Source: Atrichornis clamosus
Taxonomy: Eukaryota > Chordata > Aves > Passeriformes > Menuridae
Direction of reading: 5' to 3'
Assembly: GCA_013400975.1 (NCBI GenBank)
Contig: WBMZ01003306.1
Span: 186,001-250,000 of the forward strand
DNA: 64,000 nucleotides
Below are positions 1-13,247 of the stretch, in pieces (the stretch's first letter is position 1; each line of letters starts with the position of its first letter). Both the position numbers and the translations under genes were made by a program. The notes beneath the pieces were generated by a model that saw nothing but the letters and a program-made list of their open reading frames with translations, made no database searches and was not told where the DNA came from.

Positions 1-2640
1 CTTAAAAAATCTTTCCGTATTTGTTGGAGTAATGGCTTCAACTTTGTACAGTTGCAGTGCAGCAATAAATGCTGACTTAAAGCAAGAAATCAATTATTAG
101 CAATTGAGAAAAGATATTCCTAAAGGAAGAATAATTTTTTTCTGTAGGGTTGGTAAAATAATACCCTTATACCCATAATGTCCTTATGCCCCCTTTCTGT
201 CAGTGAAGGCCATTATATCACTTCATGTGATATTAACTTCTATCAAGTAGTCTTTGAACCTTGAAGAACTAATCCAACTTTTATCTTGCATAGTCTTGAG
301 AAAAGATTATTAGCAACAAAGATTAACAGGTATTCATTTTGTCTGTTAGCAATTGACTTTTGTTAGGACATGTATAAGGGGTTAACCTAATTCATTTTGG
401 AAAGGGCCATTTAGGAAATTAATTTATGCTTTATTTCTTTTGTCTCATTTTGAAAGTTTTAGGAAATGTTACAAATGGAATCACTCCAACAGTCTTTCAA
501 TCTTTAAAATCACGGTAGTATTTTAAACATGATATAACGATGCATATTTTAGTTGTTGGGTTTGTTAAATATGGTGCACACAACTGCTTATGGAGAGTAC
601 CTTTAGCTCTCTTTTGGGGAATACTTGACTTGCTATCCCTATGGTAACAACGCTCAAACACGTGAGACTTTGCAGAAAGCAAACAGAAGAACACTATGAA
701 TGAAGCAGTTATCCTTAAATGTTCAACTGAATCTTTATGGCAAGTTGTACATGCAGTACTCAATCAGATGTTTACTGCAAACCAGATGTTAACAACTTGA
801 TTAATTTTGAATAGAAACCTACTGTGAGAACAAAAAATTTACTCAAAGTTTCTTTGAAGGTAGATAAGGAGTAAGATATTACTAACCTTGAATAAAAATC
901 GTACCCTTCTACATCTTATCCATAACAACAATGTATTATATGTAAAATAGAAAAATATAAAACATAAATAATAAACTCTGCTATATATGATTCTGAGTTC
1001 AATTTTTAATGCTCTACCCCTTGTTTTATCTAGATATTAGTCTCAGTCAAACTTGCACAAATGTTTTGTTGGTAGATACCAATATAGAGAGCTTCCAGGA
1101 AAGGTGGAATGAATTGAATTATAGTTTCCTGAGAATATATCTTTGCCATATCTGTAATGTGCTGTTCTTGGCTTCTTCCCTAAAAAGGAATTAGGAATCA
1201 CATTTAATGCGTTTAGTATTATGTGTATTTGATATACTTATCTATGTTGATACATACTTTATATCTCTTTATATATTTATGTGTATTCAATGTATTTAAA
1301 TATTGCATTTATACTTTTTTATATACACACAATTTATTTGATTAATAATTTGGTAAGATACTTATCTAAAGAGCAATTGCAGATGATAAGATCATTTCAT
1401 CTGGAAAAGAAAAGAAAGAATAAACATGGTCCTTAAATTGTCCTGAAAATCCTGCATGACATCCTGTTTGATGTGGTAGAGGGAAAAATAGAAAAAAACA
1501 TGTCTTATTGCTTTTAGTTAAAGGTTTAGATGCTTTACCAATCTCCTCTGACTACTTTATGATTGAGATTGAAAGATTGATTTTTCCTTTGAAGAAAAGT
1601 AAAAAGATGGGAGGGAGATTAACTGTCAATCCCAGAATAAATTTCCATAAAAACAGATAAGAGGCCAGAAGAACTTGTAGCTGGAGAAACAGTGACATCA
1701 GTTCAAATATGTTTGAAATTCATTTGATGTTTGCAATTTTGATTAGAAGTCAGTATCTAATTGTCAATATTTCAACCATATCCATCACTCTGGCAGCATA
1801 TTGTCTGCACTGAGAATTTGTTAATACAAAATAGAGAATAGGCACAGCATTCAGCTCACTGGGTAACTGCAGAAGAAAAACTTGTATTCTCTTAATACTT
1901 AAATAGTGACTCAAGATTAGAAGACATAGCAGTTTTGAAATTAGAACTGGCAAATTTCATTATTACAGCAAGAGAGAAAGAAGAGTAGTTAACATGAGAT
2001 GACATCTGCTTTTTAGAGTTATTAGACTATACCCTGAGGAAAGAAAACAAAATAGGAGGGACAATATCTTATCACTTTGCCATGTGTCTTCATCACAGTG
2101 CGTACTTTTCACTTCACACTTGGCTCAGGTAGATCCTGAAATATGGAAGCAAGTCCAACTGCTACATGGAATAATGCGGTTAAAAATCTGTAGAGGCTCT
2201 AATACTGCCTGTGTAACTAACTGGCTGTACTGCAGATGCATCGAGCTATGCCACGGAGACTTGGGAGAAGGTAGCTGATGTACGTGACTTCATTTCATTA
2301 CATGTCTGGGCTGAAGACTTATTTAGAAACATGGGAAAATGAAGAAGGAAAAGCAGCCCTGTGACATCCACTTCATCCTCCCATGAATGCCAGCTTTCTT
2401 CTACAGAACATGGAGTTTTGACCAGTTTCAAAGCCCTGGCTAGTAAAACCACCTTAACTGCCTGCAGGGAACTTAACACTTGTTCTCTTTAAAAATCTCA
2501 TCCAGAACATCACTTTGTTTAGCTTCATTCCTAGTTGTTTACTAGTAATAACCCTGTTTTGCTAGTTAACTACTCCTTTCTCTGGTGTTTCCAGTTGCTG
2601 GATATTCTATCATCCAGTCCATCATCTCTCAACCTACCCA
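1..2640. other. Non-coding, AT-rich unique sequence
   Basis: No gene, RNA gene or recognised transposon. Short frames occur on both strands (for example 497-763 minus and 2246-2479 minus) without domains. The only structure noted is the AT-rich stretch at 1200-1345. Confidence 0.6.
1200..1345. repeat. AT-rich low-complexity stretch
   Basis: Nearly continuous TAT/TTA/ATG-type sequence with few G or C, for example TTTATATCTCTTTATATATT. There is no regular unit. Confidence 0.7.
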
Positions 2641-2662
2641 GGTAGGTAGGTAGTAAGGTAGG
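2641..2662 (+). repeat. GGTA microsatellite, interrupted
   Basis: GGTAGGTAGGTAG followed by TAAGGTAGG: about five GGTA units with one interruption. Confidence 0.85.
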
Positions 2663-3733
2663 ATGTAGCTCCTCAGACATTGGATGCTCCTGCCAGATTC
2701 TTTCAGGCCTGTATCTTGGCAATGGTAACAGTGTAGTCATAAATTGCTTTATCCTAACCTTTTAGGATAAGTTGATTTCTATGGACACTGAGTGAGATTC
2801 ATACCAAGGAATTTTTGCTACCAACTTCGTGCTTTCTGTGACTTGTATTGTTATGACCTTGGGTGGTGGTGTGCACTTGAATTAGAGCAAAGGGAAGTGA
2901 TCAAAAACACGGCTTTGTTTCCCTCCTCTAACACACAATTATGCACTGCCAGCTGGCCACAGGTTAGTGCTTTGTATTCATTTGTGACTTGTGTTAGAGT
3001 AGCTGAAAGCCATTTAAAAGTGTGAGGCATTCTATCTGGGGAGGTATGAGCACCTCAGAAGGGCTCATGCTTACCTTAAACAGTCTCTGACATAAATATA
3101 TAGATGGAAAAGGAGCAGAGAGGGAAGAGGGAAACAAAAACCTGTGAGGAAGCAAGACTTGCCTGATGTGCATGGGGTGTTTGGTTATGCTTAGTTAAAA
3201 TACATTTTGCCAAGTGTGTCTATGCCTTTTACTGAAGCCATGCGTGAAATTTTTATGGAAGGAGAAAATTAGTTTTGTAGTAAAAGCAAAAAAACCCCCA
3301 ACAAACCACAAACAAAAACAGAGAGAATATTAAGTTCCTAGTGAATTTCCCTGTGCTGCATAATTGGATGAACTCTATCCATGGATAAACCCTGTCATGG
3401 GGTGAGTAGAGCCTATTTCTCCTCACTGTTGTCTCTGCCAGATTCTTGAAACTGAGCCTCCTCTAGGGGAATGCAGAGAGTAGAAGTGCTGACACCACAG
3501 CTTCCTCCTTGCATTCTCTACGTTCAGATGGAAATTACATTCTGTTCTCTTAATAGCCCCATTTCTTACTACTCAATGTAACCAAGTAAGCTGGGCAATT
3601 TGTTTACTGAATTTCAGTGTGTACATTTGTAAAAGTTTGAATAATCAGCAGGATCCTAGCCTAAAAACTTCTGATTTTCTCAGTGGTTCAACACGGCCTG
3701 TCCTTTCACAAATATACTTTAATTGAAACAGAC
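2663..3733. other. Non-coding unique sequence
   Basis: Nothing recognised apart from an A-rich run with interspersed C (3286-3320: AAAAAAACCCCCAACAAACC and onward). That run could be a decayed simple repeat or retroposon tail, although no element body precedes it. Confidence 0.55.
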
Positions 3734-3864
3734 CACACCAGGGTGTGCATTAATGGGCTGCTGTTGTACTGCTTGGGTGGTGGAAGGTAATTGGTCTCTG
3801 GTCAAGTGCTTCACAATGCTCCAAAGGCATGTGCCAATGGTCTGTTAATGCACACCCTGTTGTG
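3734..3864. repeat. Inverted repeat, 20-base arms with 91-base spacer
   Basis: The left arm CACACCAGGGTGTGCATTAA is at 3734-3753, and its reverse complement, with one mismatch, is at 3845-3864. The perfect inner core is CAGGGTGTGCATTAA paired with TTAATGCACACCCTG. Ends of the form CAGGG...CCCTG are typical of terminal repeats of hAT-superfamily DNA transposons, so a small non-autonomous relic is one reading, although I see no 8-base target duplication beside the core. Alternatives are a conserved structured element or an RNA hairpin. The spacer codes for nothing recognisable. Confidence 0.6.
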
Positions 3865-5152
3865 ACACTGCTTAATTAAAATCTTAGGATATCAAAAGCA
3901 GAAAGCTCTAATGAAGAAGTTTCTTTCAAGCTGGTAAATACCCCGGTATGACACATTAACCAGTATAATATATACCGGCTGGTTCTGGCCTGCAGAATGC
4001 TTATCAAGTCAGTGAATAGGAAAGGAGCCCAGACTGGGGCTGTATCCACCATTGCTGAAGTGTGCAGTGCTGTAACCAGACTTCTGCAGGCAGGTCCAAA
4101 TTATTTTGTGCTTTTTCAATGGATCTGTTCCTTGCCTGATGAATTCGAGCTTTATGTTATCAAATGATATTCAAGTGTTATGGTATTTTCTAATGTGTTG
4201 CAGTAGACAGATTTTAAATAAAAAGATTAATTCAAATTTGCTTATGTAAAGATATCCTTTTTTCCCTCATTTTTATTGGGTTGTGAGATAAAGGGCTTTA
4301 TAAATCAGTTATTTTTACAGATTTTGACCAGGAATGTTGGTTTCATCATACTGTTCTTGGCACTGTGCATGTTATACTGTCAGTTTATGATCACAGGTAT
4401 GCCATCTACAAAATGAAATTAAAATGGGGGGCCTTTTCTTCATGCATTTTCAAAAGGAGACATACACAATTTGTGGGATTTTGTTTTCTTTTTGAAAAGA
4501 GACAAGTGCAACCTGCCGAAGGTGTTGCTGTAATTATAAAAGTGTGGTTTGAGGAGCTGGCCTGCCAGAAGTGAGTGTATTTTCATTAGGTATAAAAGGT
4601 ATGGAATAAACTAGTAATCTGCTTCTTGATGGTCTGACAAAGGATACACAGAAGGAGTTTGGAACCATCAGTCTCCGTGTTCTACAGTGAACCTTAAGAA
4701 CACCCACTTGTTTCTTGCACTAAACCAGTCTGTGGAATACGTGAACTCTGCAGCTATCAAGGTGTGTGTGGCAGTGTGTCCTCTTAACTGCCTGTGCAGG
4801 CACAACTGTGCTGTGCGATCAAGAACCTGTGCTGCACTCAAACATATCAATAAAAGAATTAGTCTTGTTAATTCCTCTGATTTTTCAGGAAGCCTTTAAG
4901 ATTCACTCTCAAGGTACAGATTACTGTTCATCTTCTCCTTTGTACATTCAATTACACAGTCTAGCTGCCTTAAGTCCAAGGCAGTCTCAAATTCTGTAGG
5001 GACAGCTTTCAGAAATGGAAGCTCAAATATGACATACAGAACAACTCTGGAGCCCCAGACACAGGCCTTAAACTGTCTTGAGTACTAACTTGATATAAAT
5101 TTCCTGGTGAGGTATGTGCAATTATCTATTCCCTTCTCTAAGGCAGCCAAAG

Positions 5153-5170
5153 AGCTACAGTAGCTACAGT
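5153..5170 (+). repeat. 9-base tandem duplication
   Basis: AGCTACAGT is repeated twice in direct contact. It is a short duplication of no evident function. Confidence 0.8.
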
Positions 5171-8140
5171 ATCTTTTCAAAATTTTCCAGGAAAACTGGG
5201 TTTGAACATTTGGCAGCTATAATAGGCCTGTAGGGTAGGCCTGGCTGTACGGAGCTTTATGCAGGAATAGTTAAATTGTGTCTGGTATTGAGTAAGTCAG
5301 TTTAAATCAAGGAGAAATGTCATTAGCTTACAATTTTCTTCAGGTCAGATCTAGCTTAAGGAGCTCTTCAGGGAAAAAAAAAATCTGTTTCAGATTGTTG
5401 TTTATAATGTTTGTAAACAGATAAACATGTCTGTTCTTCTGTTATGTATTTTATAGAGAACTAATCTGTTTGGCTTTAAAGAGCCTAAAATTGTTAAAAC
5501 CTTAACAAGAATACCCAAGCAGAGCCAGGGGAGAATGAAATGGAGGCTTCCTTTCAATCAGAGAACAGGGACTCTCAGAAGTTGTTGTCTACTTTATTAC
5601 TTAGGAGCATTATCTTTATCCTCTGCCGATATCTGCTTTCTTTCCTGCGTAATTCAGTAACGTGTAATGTGGCTTTAATCTTCTGTTCTGTCCTGTCTGT
5701 GTGCTGTGACACAAGAGAGACAGATGAGCTGGGAAGTCAGGGGGCAGTGGAGCTGCAGCACACAGCTGCGTACCTGTCAGGTCTCTTCAGCCATCCGTTT
5801 GATCATGCTGCTTTCAAGGCCTGTAGAGATCAGAAAACCACCCTGTACACGCCACCATCCCCAGGGAGAGAGCAGTTGAACCTTGTCAGAGAGACGGGCA
5901 GCAGAAGAGGGCAGGTCTTCCAAGAAAAACAATTTTAGGCCTTCTGCTGGTGGAATAAGGTCTTGTCTAATATGAAGGGGTTTGCTGGTACGGTTACACT
6001 GGTAGAACTGCAGGAGCAAGTCCTGCCATGGGCATTGTGGCTTGTATTAGAAAGAATCTTCAAGCGGTTCTTAAATGGAGTGATCTGTCCTTTTATGTTC
6101 CTATAACTGTATTTCTTCAAAAGAATTTGCTGCTCCCTATAGGTGTTCTGGCACATAAATTTAGATGTGGTGTAAGCCTAAATAAGTAGGGAAATGAATG
6201 TGCTATGGATGTACTATCTGTAAGTGCAGAATTTTCCGGGCAGAGTGCTTCTTTCTGTTGCCTTTTGTAGGACTAGGCAGCATGGGGACATTGGGCAAAT
6301 ACACAGAATCAGGAAGGAAAGGAAAATTTTACAGAGCTTTGTACCGTGGCCAGCTGAAGTGCAAGGATTGCCCTTTCCAGTCATGCTCTTACCCGGCAGC
6401 TAGATTGTTCCCTACACATAAATTTTTCCCATCCTGTTTTCTCCACAGCAGCAGAGTAAAGGCATGTTTTATGCCTTTAGGAAAAGGTGTGCTCCTCCTC
6501 TGTCCACAGTATCTCTGCAGGATATTATATAAAGTGTGTGCCAGATCTCCTGGTGCCATTTGAAATTTGCTGACATGGAGACATACCACATCACAGCTCA
6601 GGCTAGGTCTTTTATTCCTCTCCTTTTCTCCCCAAGGAATTTCATTATTTAAAGTCATACCTGTGCTTTGGAGACATGGCATACTTCTTTTCTGCTTTTA
6701 GTGTTGGTGGTCTAATTCTTTTTAGTTTCTCTTTATGCTTTCCTGACCTTCCTTGAGCCTTTATATTCATTCTTAATCCATATCCTAAAAAAAGATCTCC
6801 GAGACAAAATCCATCTTCTAGAAATTCTGGGCTTGTGCATGCTTGCACATATACATACATACGTACAGGCTGAGACATAAAACTAAAATAACTTTCTCCT
6901 CATTCTTTACAGCATTTCTATCAAAACTGTCTCACAAAACTGCAGATGGCACATATGGTCTTATGAGGTTTCATGTTAGTCTTCACAAGCTGACAAGGAG
7001 TATGATCCTTCAACTAGAGAATCCTTTCAGCACTGCGGAGTCTTTCTCCTCTGGTGATTCCATAAGCTCCTTGTTCAGCTAAGAGCTCTAAAAGGAACTG
7101 GCTGTAACATGACATACTAAACGTTTCACCAGCTCTTAAAAGAGTAGTCTGAATTAGTCTGAGGATATTTTAAAATGATGTTGAAATTACCCCCCAAAAG
7201 TAGCACTGAATCAATAAGTAATCCTTTTATGGAGCCCACTATTTCTTAAACTGTTTCTGCTGAGAAAATTAATATAGCTAATATTGCTACTAATGGCAAT
7301 GAAAGACCCACAGGGTAATTCATGTCAAACACAGGTATCTGTCCAAACTCTTGACTATATTCTAATTACTTACAGTCCTTTCTGCAATTTCAGCTACATT
7401 CAGCAGATTCTGATGTTATTCTTCACAAACTAATTTGTGTATTCCAGATGTGACTGCTTCAGGAATAACATATGGTATGTCATCTCAACTTCACTGAGCT
7501 GATGAAAAGGAAAGGCATGTTTGTACAGTACTTGAGGCCTCCCTATAGAAAGAGCTGTTGAACAGTTCCTCAAAATATGTGCACTTTATGATTTTTTTAT
7601 GTTGTTTTCATTACTCAGAGATCTGCTTTGCTAAGTTCAGTGGTAATTTCACTATCCAGATTGGGAGGTTGCAGCAGGATAAAATTTTAGGTGGTCATCA
7701 AGCCATCAGAAACATGCCCAGAGCATACCTGGAGTGCCATCAGATTTATTGTATTAATGGAGAAAACTTTGGAAATGGTTGCAATGCTCTGTTTTCCTTT
7801 AAGTGGTGGGTTGCCCTTTGTATGTTTTGGAAAGATGAAGTAGGAGCTCAGTATTGTTTAAGGCCCACTGCTCTTGACACAGAGACTTGATTTGGAGGAG
7901 AGGCATCTTCAGTGATCTGCAGCCAGAGAAGCTTCTCTTAAAGCTGTGTTGTGTTGCCTATCTGGATATCGCTAAGGTAACGTGTTGCTGCTGTTTCAGT
8001 CTGGCTACAGGGCCTGCTCCTCTTCTATAAATGAGAAGGGCAAAGTTATTTTGTCTGAGAGACAGTAACTTTATGTCCCTTTTGCAAGGACTAGGTGCAT
8101 AGCACTTGGTGAAAGAAATAGTTTTCTGTTTCGGGGTTGC

Positions 8141-8153
8141 TTTTTTTTTTTTT
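8141..8153 (+). repeat. T13 homopolymer
   Basis: Thirteen consecutive T bases following TCGGGGTTGC. No flanking retrotransposon was recognised. Confidence 0.9.
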
Positions 8154-9119
8154 AATACACTTTACTGGGGTAGAGCTGTCACTCCATGTGTTTCCACTTC
8201 CATTGGTGCGTACTAGTCCTTTATACAAATATGAAACCAAGAAGAAACCTGTTATTATTGCTTCCTTGCAGCCATCTTTCCATCTGTTCCACGTTTCTTG
8301 GTGTTGGTGAACTCTTGTAATATCCTACCAGTCTTCTGGACAGCCTGTTCCTTTGGGCCCCAGATTCCATACCAGAGAAATGGTAGCAGGAAATCACAGG
8401 TTCTGTGTCAGTGGCTTCAAGGCTGAGCCTTGGAGCTGGGGGCAGGAGTTGCTTGTTCAGGTGCTGGCATGGCCAAGCTCCTGTGGTTGAGCACTTGCTG
8501 TCTTGCCCTGTGGCACTGGCAAGTTGAGGCTGACGGGCATGGGAGTCGAGAAGGATTAGAGTCCAAAGGTCTAGGTGGCCCACGTTCCTTCTTCCCTGGC
8601 CCCTTGGCCTGTTCCACTCGCTAGGGGTTGCTGGGACTGCACAATCTGGTAAAGAACTGGGAGGTGATATCTGGTGTGAGTGTATGAGTTAAATAAATCA
8701 TAGGCAAAAGGAAAGATAAAGGAATGATCAGGGTGTTCAAGACCCGAAGACATCTCCAGTGTTCTGAAGAAGCCTGAAAACCCTGCTAAGTAGGTGTAGA
8801 CAGGATATTTTTGCCTGGACCACCCTCTCTAGAGCAGTTTGAAGAGTGGTCAAGTAAAACAATGTGAGATTAGAATTCTAACTTTGAATTTGAGGGTTAA
8901 TACACAAAACTTAGAGAAATAAAAACATGTGGGTTTTGGAGTAGACCAAGTGAACTATGCTTCTCCCTATGCATGCAAAAATAACTTTTTTAGTGGTTTT
9001 GTTGTATTATCAGAAATTTTGACCAGTACATTTGTACTCGTCTTCTCCCAGCCTCCCCTGTTCTGTTTCATGTTCCTTTCCCACGCAATCTGAATGTCAC
9101 TGTCACTTAACAATGGGAT

Positions 9120-9380
9120 TTTTTTTTATAATAATTTTCCCTTGTTGCTGGAGCACACAATAGCCATCTAGGCAGTGAAGGAACATAATGGGGTACACTT
9201 TCAGCATGGGCAATTAGATGTGCAATTCTCATTAACAATAACAGGACTTGCAGTGAAAATTTTCCTCTATAAATCTACCAGCACAAAGCCTTTCCCCTTA
9301 TGAGCAACAGATGGGTTTTCCATAATGGCTCATTACCTCCTTGCTTTGTCGTGCTGCCAGAAATGAAATATAAAGTTATT
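9120..9380. promoter_or_regulatory. Enhancer-like block with SOX and homeodomain cores
   Basis: Unique sequence with ACAATAG, CATTAACAATAACAGG (two SOX-type AACAAT-like cores), GGCAATTAGATG, CCATAATGGCTCATTACC and a TATTTATGG tail. It lacks simple repeats apart from an eight-to-ten T run near 9119-9127. It resembles conserved non-coding elements in composition; conservation is not demonstrated. Confidence 0.3.
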
Positions 9381-12039
9381 TATGGATTGAGAAAGATGCA
9401 CAAGTCACAGTAGATCATTCCTTGCCATCTTTTATAGTTTATCTAGTTAGTAGTCTTAGTCTCTCAGGACTAGAAAGTTTCAGAAGATGACAGAGCATTG
9501 CCTGAGAATTAAGATGAGTGTCCTTCTGTCTGATTATTTATCCTCATGGTCTTGCATCTCTAGGGTGATGCTATGGTCTCCAATGGGACCAGTAATTTGG
9601 GTGTTGCGGTAAAAAAGACACCATTTTTCAAAAGAAATTTTGTCAGCTGTGACAACCCATTTCTGTAAAATTTTACTATTAGGGGCAGAAGGCAGCACTG
9701 CTTTACCATGCATCATAAATTTTAAAAAGAAGACAACTTACTTGATAATATTCCATATTTGAAATTGGAGTGGGGGATGGGATCCTTGCTTGGCATACCA
9801 GTGAGAGATATCCATATCAGTGAGAGATGTTATTCCTCTGACAACCAATGGTGGAGGCCAAGGTGGAAGATAATTTTGATGTGGACAGTTCTTTTACTTA
9901 TAGTTATTTCACATTTTTTAAACCCTGTATATTGGAACTTATAGCCTGGATGTACCCATAGATTCACTATTATTTCCACAAATCCTTCTGGAAGAAATAT
10001 TTCTACTGCAAATGTGTTAATCTGTCACCTTTCATAAGTAATATATTTATGGTGAATTTTATGGCATAGATGTTAATTAATACTTAAGACAGAAGAGAAG
10101 CTGATGGCAAAATCTAAGATATTGTTTTATCACTTCTCTAAAAAAGAGTTTTTCTCAAACTGACCACCAAGTGAGTTAATCCCAGCACACCTGTGAGTCC
10201 TCTCTGAAGTGCAGATGTCTCCCTGCAGATTGACAGATGTGCTTAATTGGTGTTCTAACTACTTATATTCAGGAGAGCCTTATAAATTTATTTAAGTCTA
10301 CTTGAGATCAATCTGACCCCAGTAAATGCTTAAGTATTTTTCTGAATATGGGTAGTTGTAACCATGTGCTCCTGGACTAAAACCTTAGATGACAGGCCAA
10401 AGATTTTGTTTGTCTTTGAAGTCAGGTTTTGTTCCTTATTAAGGAATTATGCAACTTCAGGAAGTTCACTGAAGTAATCCCAGTGGCAGGAGAAGGAAAG
10501 CAGGGCCTTTTGTGCTCAAGGGTGAATAAAAGTATATTGGAGTGTGATGATATGTGTGTGGCCTAGCAAGACTATGGATCCCAACTGTTTAAACTTTCTA
10601 GAACAGAGCTTCCTATTTCCTAGCTCAGCAAATCTAGTGACCTATTTATAGATTTACAGTAAGAGACCTTTCTCCTTTTGTAATCAACCATGCTTTCTGC
10701 ATATGTTCCTTTGGAATGCTGCAGTGCCGTTGGGTCCCAATCTGTGGGAAATGCCTCTGTGCTGTTCATATAATGCATAATTTGTAGATGGTCACAGGAC
10801 AGTCTTCAGTGGTGTTTAGCAAAGAACATAAAAAATGGGTGAATGGTTGGTAATGGAAATACCCTGTAGCTGAATACACTGAAATGCTCTCTCTTTCTGT
10901 TATTTATACCAATGATCTCTTGAGGTCAAATTCTGCCAAAGGTTCTGGCCCTCTGGCCATAGAGAGTGCTGTAAAACCAGATGCCAACTAAAGAGGGTGC
11001 TGTGTGTTCTCAAATGACTCATCCAGAGCTGATCCACGCCAGCCTGTTTACCAGCTAATATCAGTGGCAATGCAAGGTACTACTAAAGAAATATGCAAGA
11101 AAGGAACAAGTGTTTGTAAAAATAAATTCTCCTATTCCTTTATTGAATGTATGTAATCAGATACATTTCTGGAATCAAAATTTGCATCAGTTTTCATGCT
11201 TATTTTTGTCTTATTGTCAGTATATGTTATCTTTATTAAATTTTTCTTTATTTGTATTATGATTGCTATAAAACATATACTTTTAGTTCAAGATATTTTT
11301 CCCCTCAAGTTGATGAAAAAAATAAAAATTTTTCAAAATTTCATGTTTTGTTCTTCTGGAAAAAATTAAATCTCACGTAAAATTTTTTTGAGCATCAAAA
11401 TTCAAGCAATTGGGATCCACCTTTATCTCTGCCAAACCATTAAGGCTACTTTACCTAAGCTTTTTATTAAAACCAAAATATATGACTTGTCTGAAAAGAC
11501 CATTTTCTTATTGTCGAAATATGTATTTTTTTCACTCCAGAGTACATTTTCTTATCTTAATTTCTATTCCACAGTTTGGAACATGTTCTTGTGGCAGCTT
11601 CCATAGTTTAGTAAAGAAAAAAAACAAATTCATATCCTTCAACTTCTCCCAGTGTTTTGTCTGCAACCTTCCTCAGCCTCACAGTTACCCTGTGTCACCT
11701 CAGACTGGGAAGCACATTGAAGTGTGATCAAAGCCCTCTTCAACATTTGGATTATACTTGTAATTCATTCTATAAGACCATTTCTTTATGAGATTTAAGC
11801 ACTGTTCCACACAGAAGGGAGACTATTTCTGTATTAATATATTCCCCCTTCTTCACTGTGGAATTATACTAACTTAGAAAATGCCACGTCTATGTTTAAC
11901 ATTCAAAGAACTTGTCAAACTGTTTAAAAAAAAAAATAATATTTAAAAATTGTGTGCGCCTTCCCTGGTGCATATTTAAAATTTTTGAAACTATCCCAAG
12001 AAAAGGCCACTGATTTTTAAAAAATTTTTCCCCCCTTAG
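9381..12039. other. Non-coding unique sequence
   Basis: CAGTGAGAGAT occurs twice at 9799 and 9818. The 11100-11600 part is strongly AT-rich with a pair of overlapping plus-strand frames (about 72 and 105 codons) of no recognisable identity. Nothing else stands out. Confidence 0.55.
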
Positions 12040-12260
12040 TTTTACTTCACGAAGACTGTTTATTAGCCACCTGGTGAGCATTACTGCACCTACTGCTTGT
12101 CTTAATAAATCACTGACCATATCGTGCTGCTGAGGCTACTCAACCTCGAGTTTCCAAGACCTGCTTGCCTGAGCAAAATAAATGAGGGAAAGGTCCAGGG
12201 GAGGCAGTTAATAATTGTGCATGGTATTTTAAAATCCAGATGCAGTAAAGTGAAAGCCTG
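12040..12260. promoter_or_regulatory. Enhancer-like unique block
   Basis: A repeat-free stretch with a CCACCTGGTG E-box, CTTAATAAATCAC, GTTAATAATTGTGC and TGGATGACTTTG. Several retained CpGs occur (ATCGTG, CTCGAG). It has the look of a conserved regulatory sequence, with no direct proof. Confidence 0.25.
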
Positions 12261-12857
12261 TAATGCTGACTTTGGATGACTTTGAAGTCTTGAGTATAAG
12301 GAAAAAGTAAATGCCTAGGGAGGATATGCTTATAGAAAGTGGCCTGATGCTGCAGTTTAGGACTAAACCAGTAACGGCAGACCTGTCAAAATTATGAGTT
12401 TTCCTAGGCTCTTGGAGGTATCATGATCACCCTGGGGAAACTGCTTTATTCTGACTCTCAGAATTGAATATTTTAACACAGAGGCAAGGGTGTGTTCAAA
12501 TAAAAGGCCTGTTTATTGAGTAAAGAACAAGGATATCAAGAAGATGAGATAGATTCACTCTGTCATGCTGGACATGAATGCTGTAAAGAGTTGCCTATAG
12601 AACTGTACCCACCACACAATCTTATTTTAGCTTGAGTTGTAGCAAGGGATTCAGTGAAGCCTTTTTCTGCACCAAGGTCTCTGCAGAAAGAAGGAAGCTA
12701 TCCTCATCACATCTTTTACCCTTAAGCCTCTTGCTTGATGCTCTTTTCTGGAGGAATTGAGATAATTTACGTACGGAACACTGGCAAGAATTTTACAGAA
12801 GTTTAAGCGACTGCCTTGCCTTCCTCCCTCTCTCCCTCTGTTCTTTCATTTGAGTAG

Positions 12858-12887
12858 GGAAGTCAGCTAGAACTCTTACTGGATAAG
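12858..12887 (+). other. Candidate 30-base microexon
   Basis: A strong pyrimidine tract (12820-12850) ends in TTTGAGTAG, then 30 bases, then the good donor GTAAGC at 12888. The 30 bases are divisible by three and have no stop in frame 1, reading GSQLELLLDK. Frame-preserving microexons of this size are known in vertebrate neuronal genes, which often lie in very long introns. No adjoining coding exon is visible in the window, so frame and host gene are unknown, and chance juxtaposition is quite possible in 64 kb. Confidence 0.2.
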
Positions 12888-13231
12888 GTAAGCAAGGCTG
12901 ATTAGTCTGGGAACCATTCCCTTAGGATAAACCCCCAGGGGAATTGCATTGGAGAACTAAATGTTTGGCCGCAGATAATCTGCTTTCACACAGGTAAATT
13001 CATGTGAATAAGACAGACTATTATGAAGCTGTGTCTTCTGATATTGATAACAGATGTCTTGTGGAGGGGAGAAGTGGGTGAAGAAGGGTTGGCTTCAGAG
13101 GCAACCTCTTATGGTACAATTGGATGCTGCCAGGTGTCGTTCTGACCAGGCAGACCCAGTTGTAAGGTTGAAGTTTAAATCTGACAATATTTCACCTTTG
13201 GATTTGATGTAGCTTATGTATCAATTTTATG

Positions 13232-13247
13232 CATCATCATCATCATC
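13232..13247 (+). repeat. CAT trinucleotide microsatellite
   Basis: Five consecutive CAT units in TATGCATCATCATCATCATC, followed by a pyrimidine-rich run. Confidence 0.9.

Larger units (their letters stand above)
3865..9119. other. Non-coding sequence with two GC-elevated islets
   Basis: Mostly unique AT-rich DNA. Two islets, about 5700-5910 and 8400-8640, are richer in G+C and give overlapping open frames on both strands (up to 132 codons at 5540-5938 plus). None shows a signal peptide, domain or plausible splice boundaries. A CATA-type run is at 6848-6865. No gene is called. Confidence 0.55.

Noticed and set aside
5540..5938. Plus-strand frame of 132 codons
   Set aside because: Overlaps a minus-strand frame in the same GC-elevated islet. 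Composition looks random and no domain is seen.
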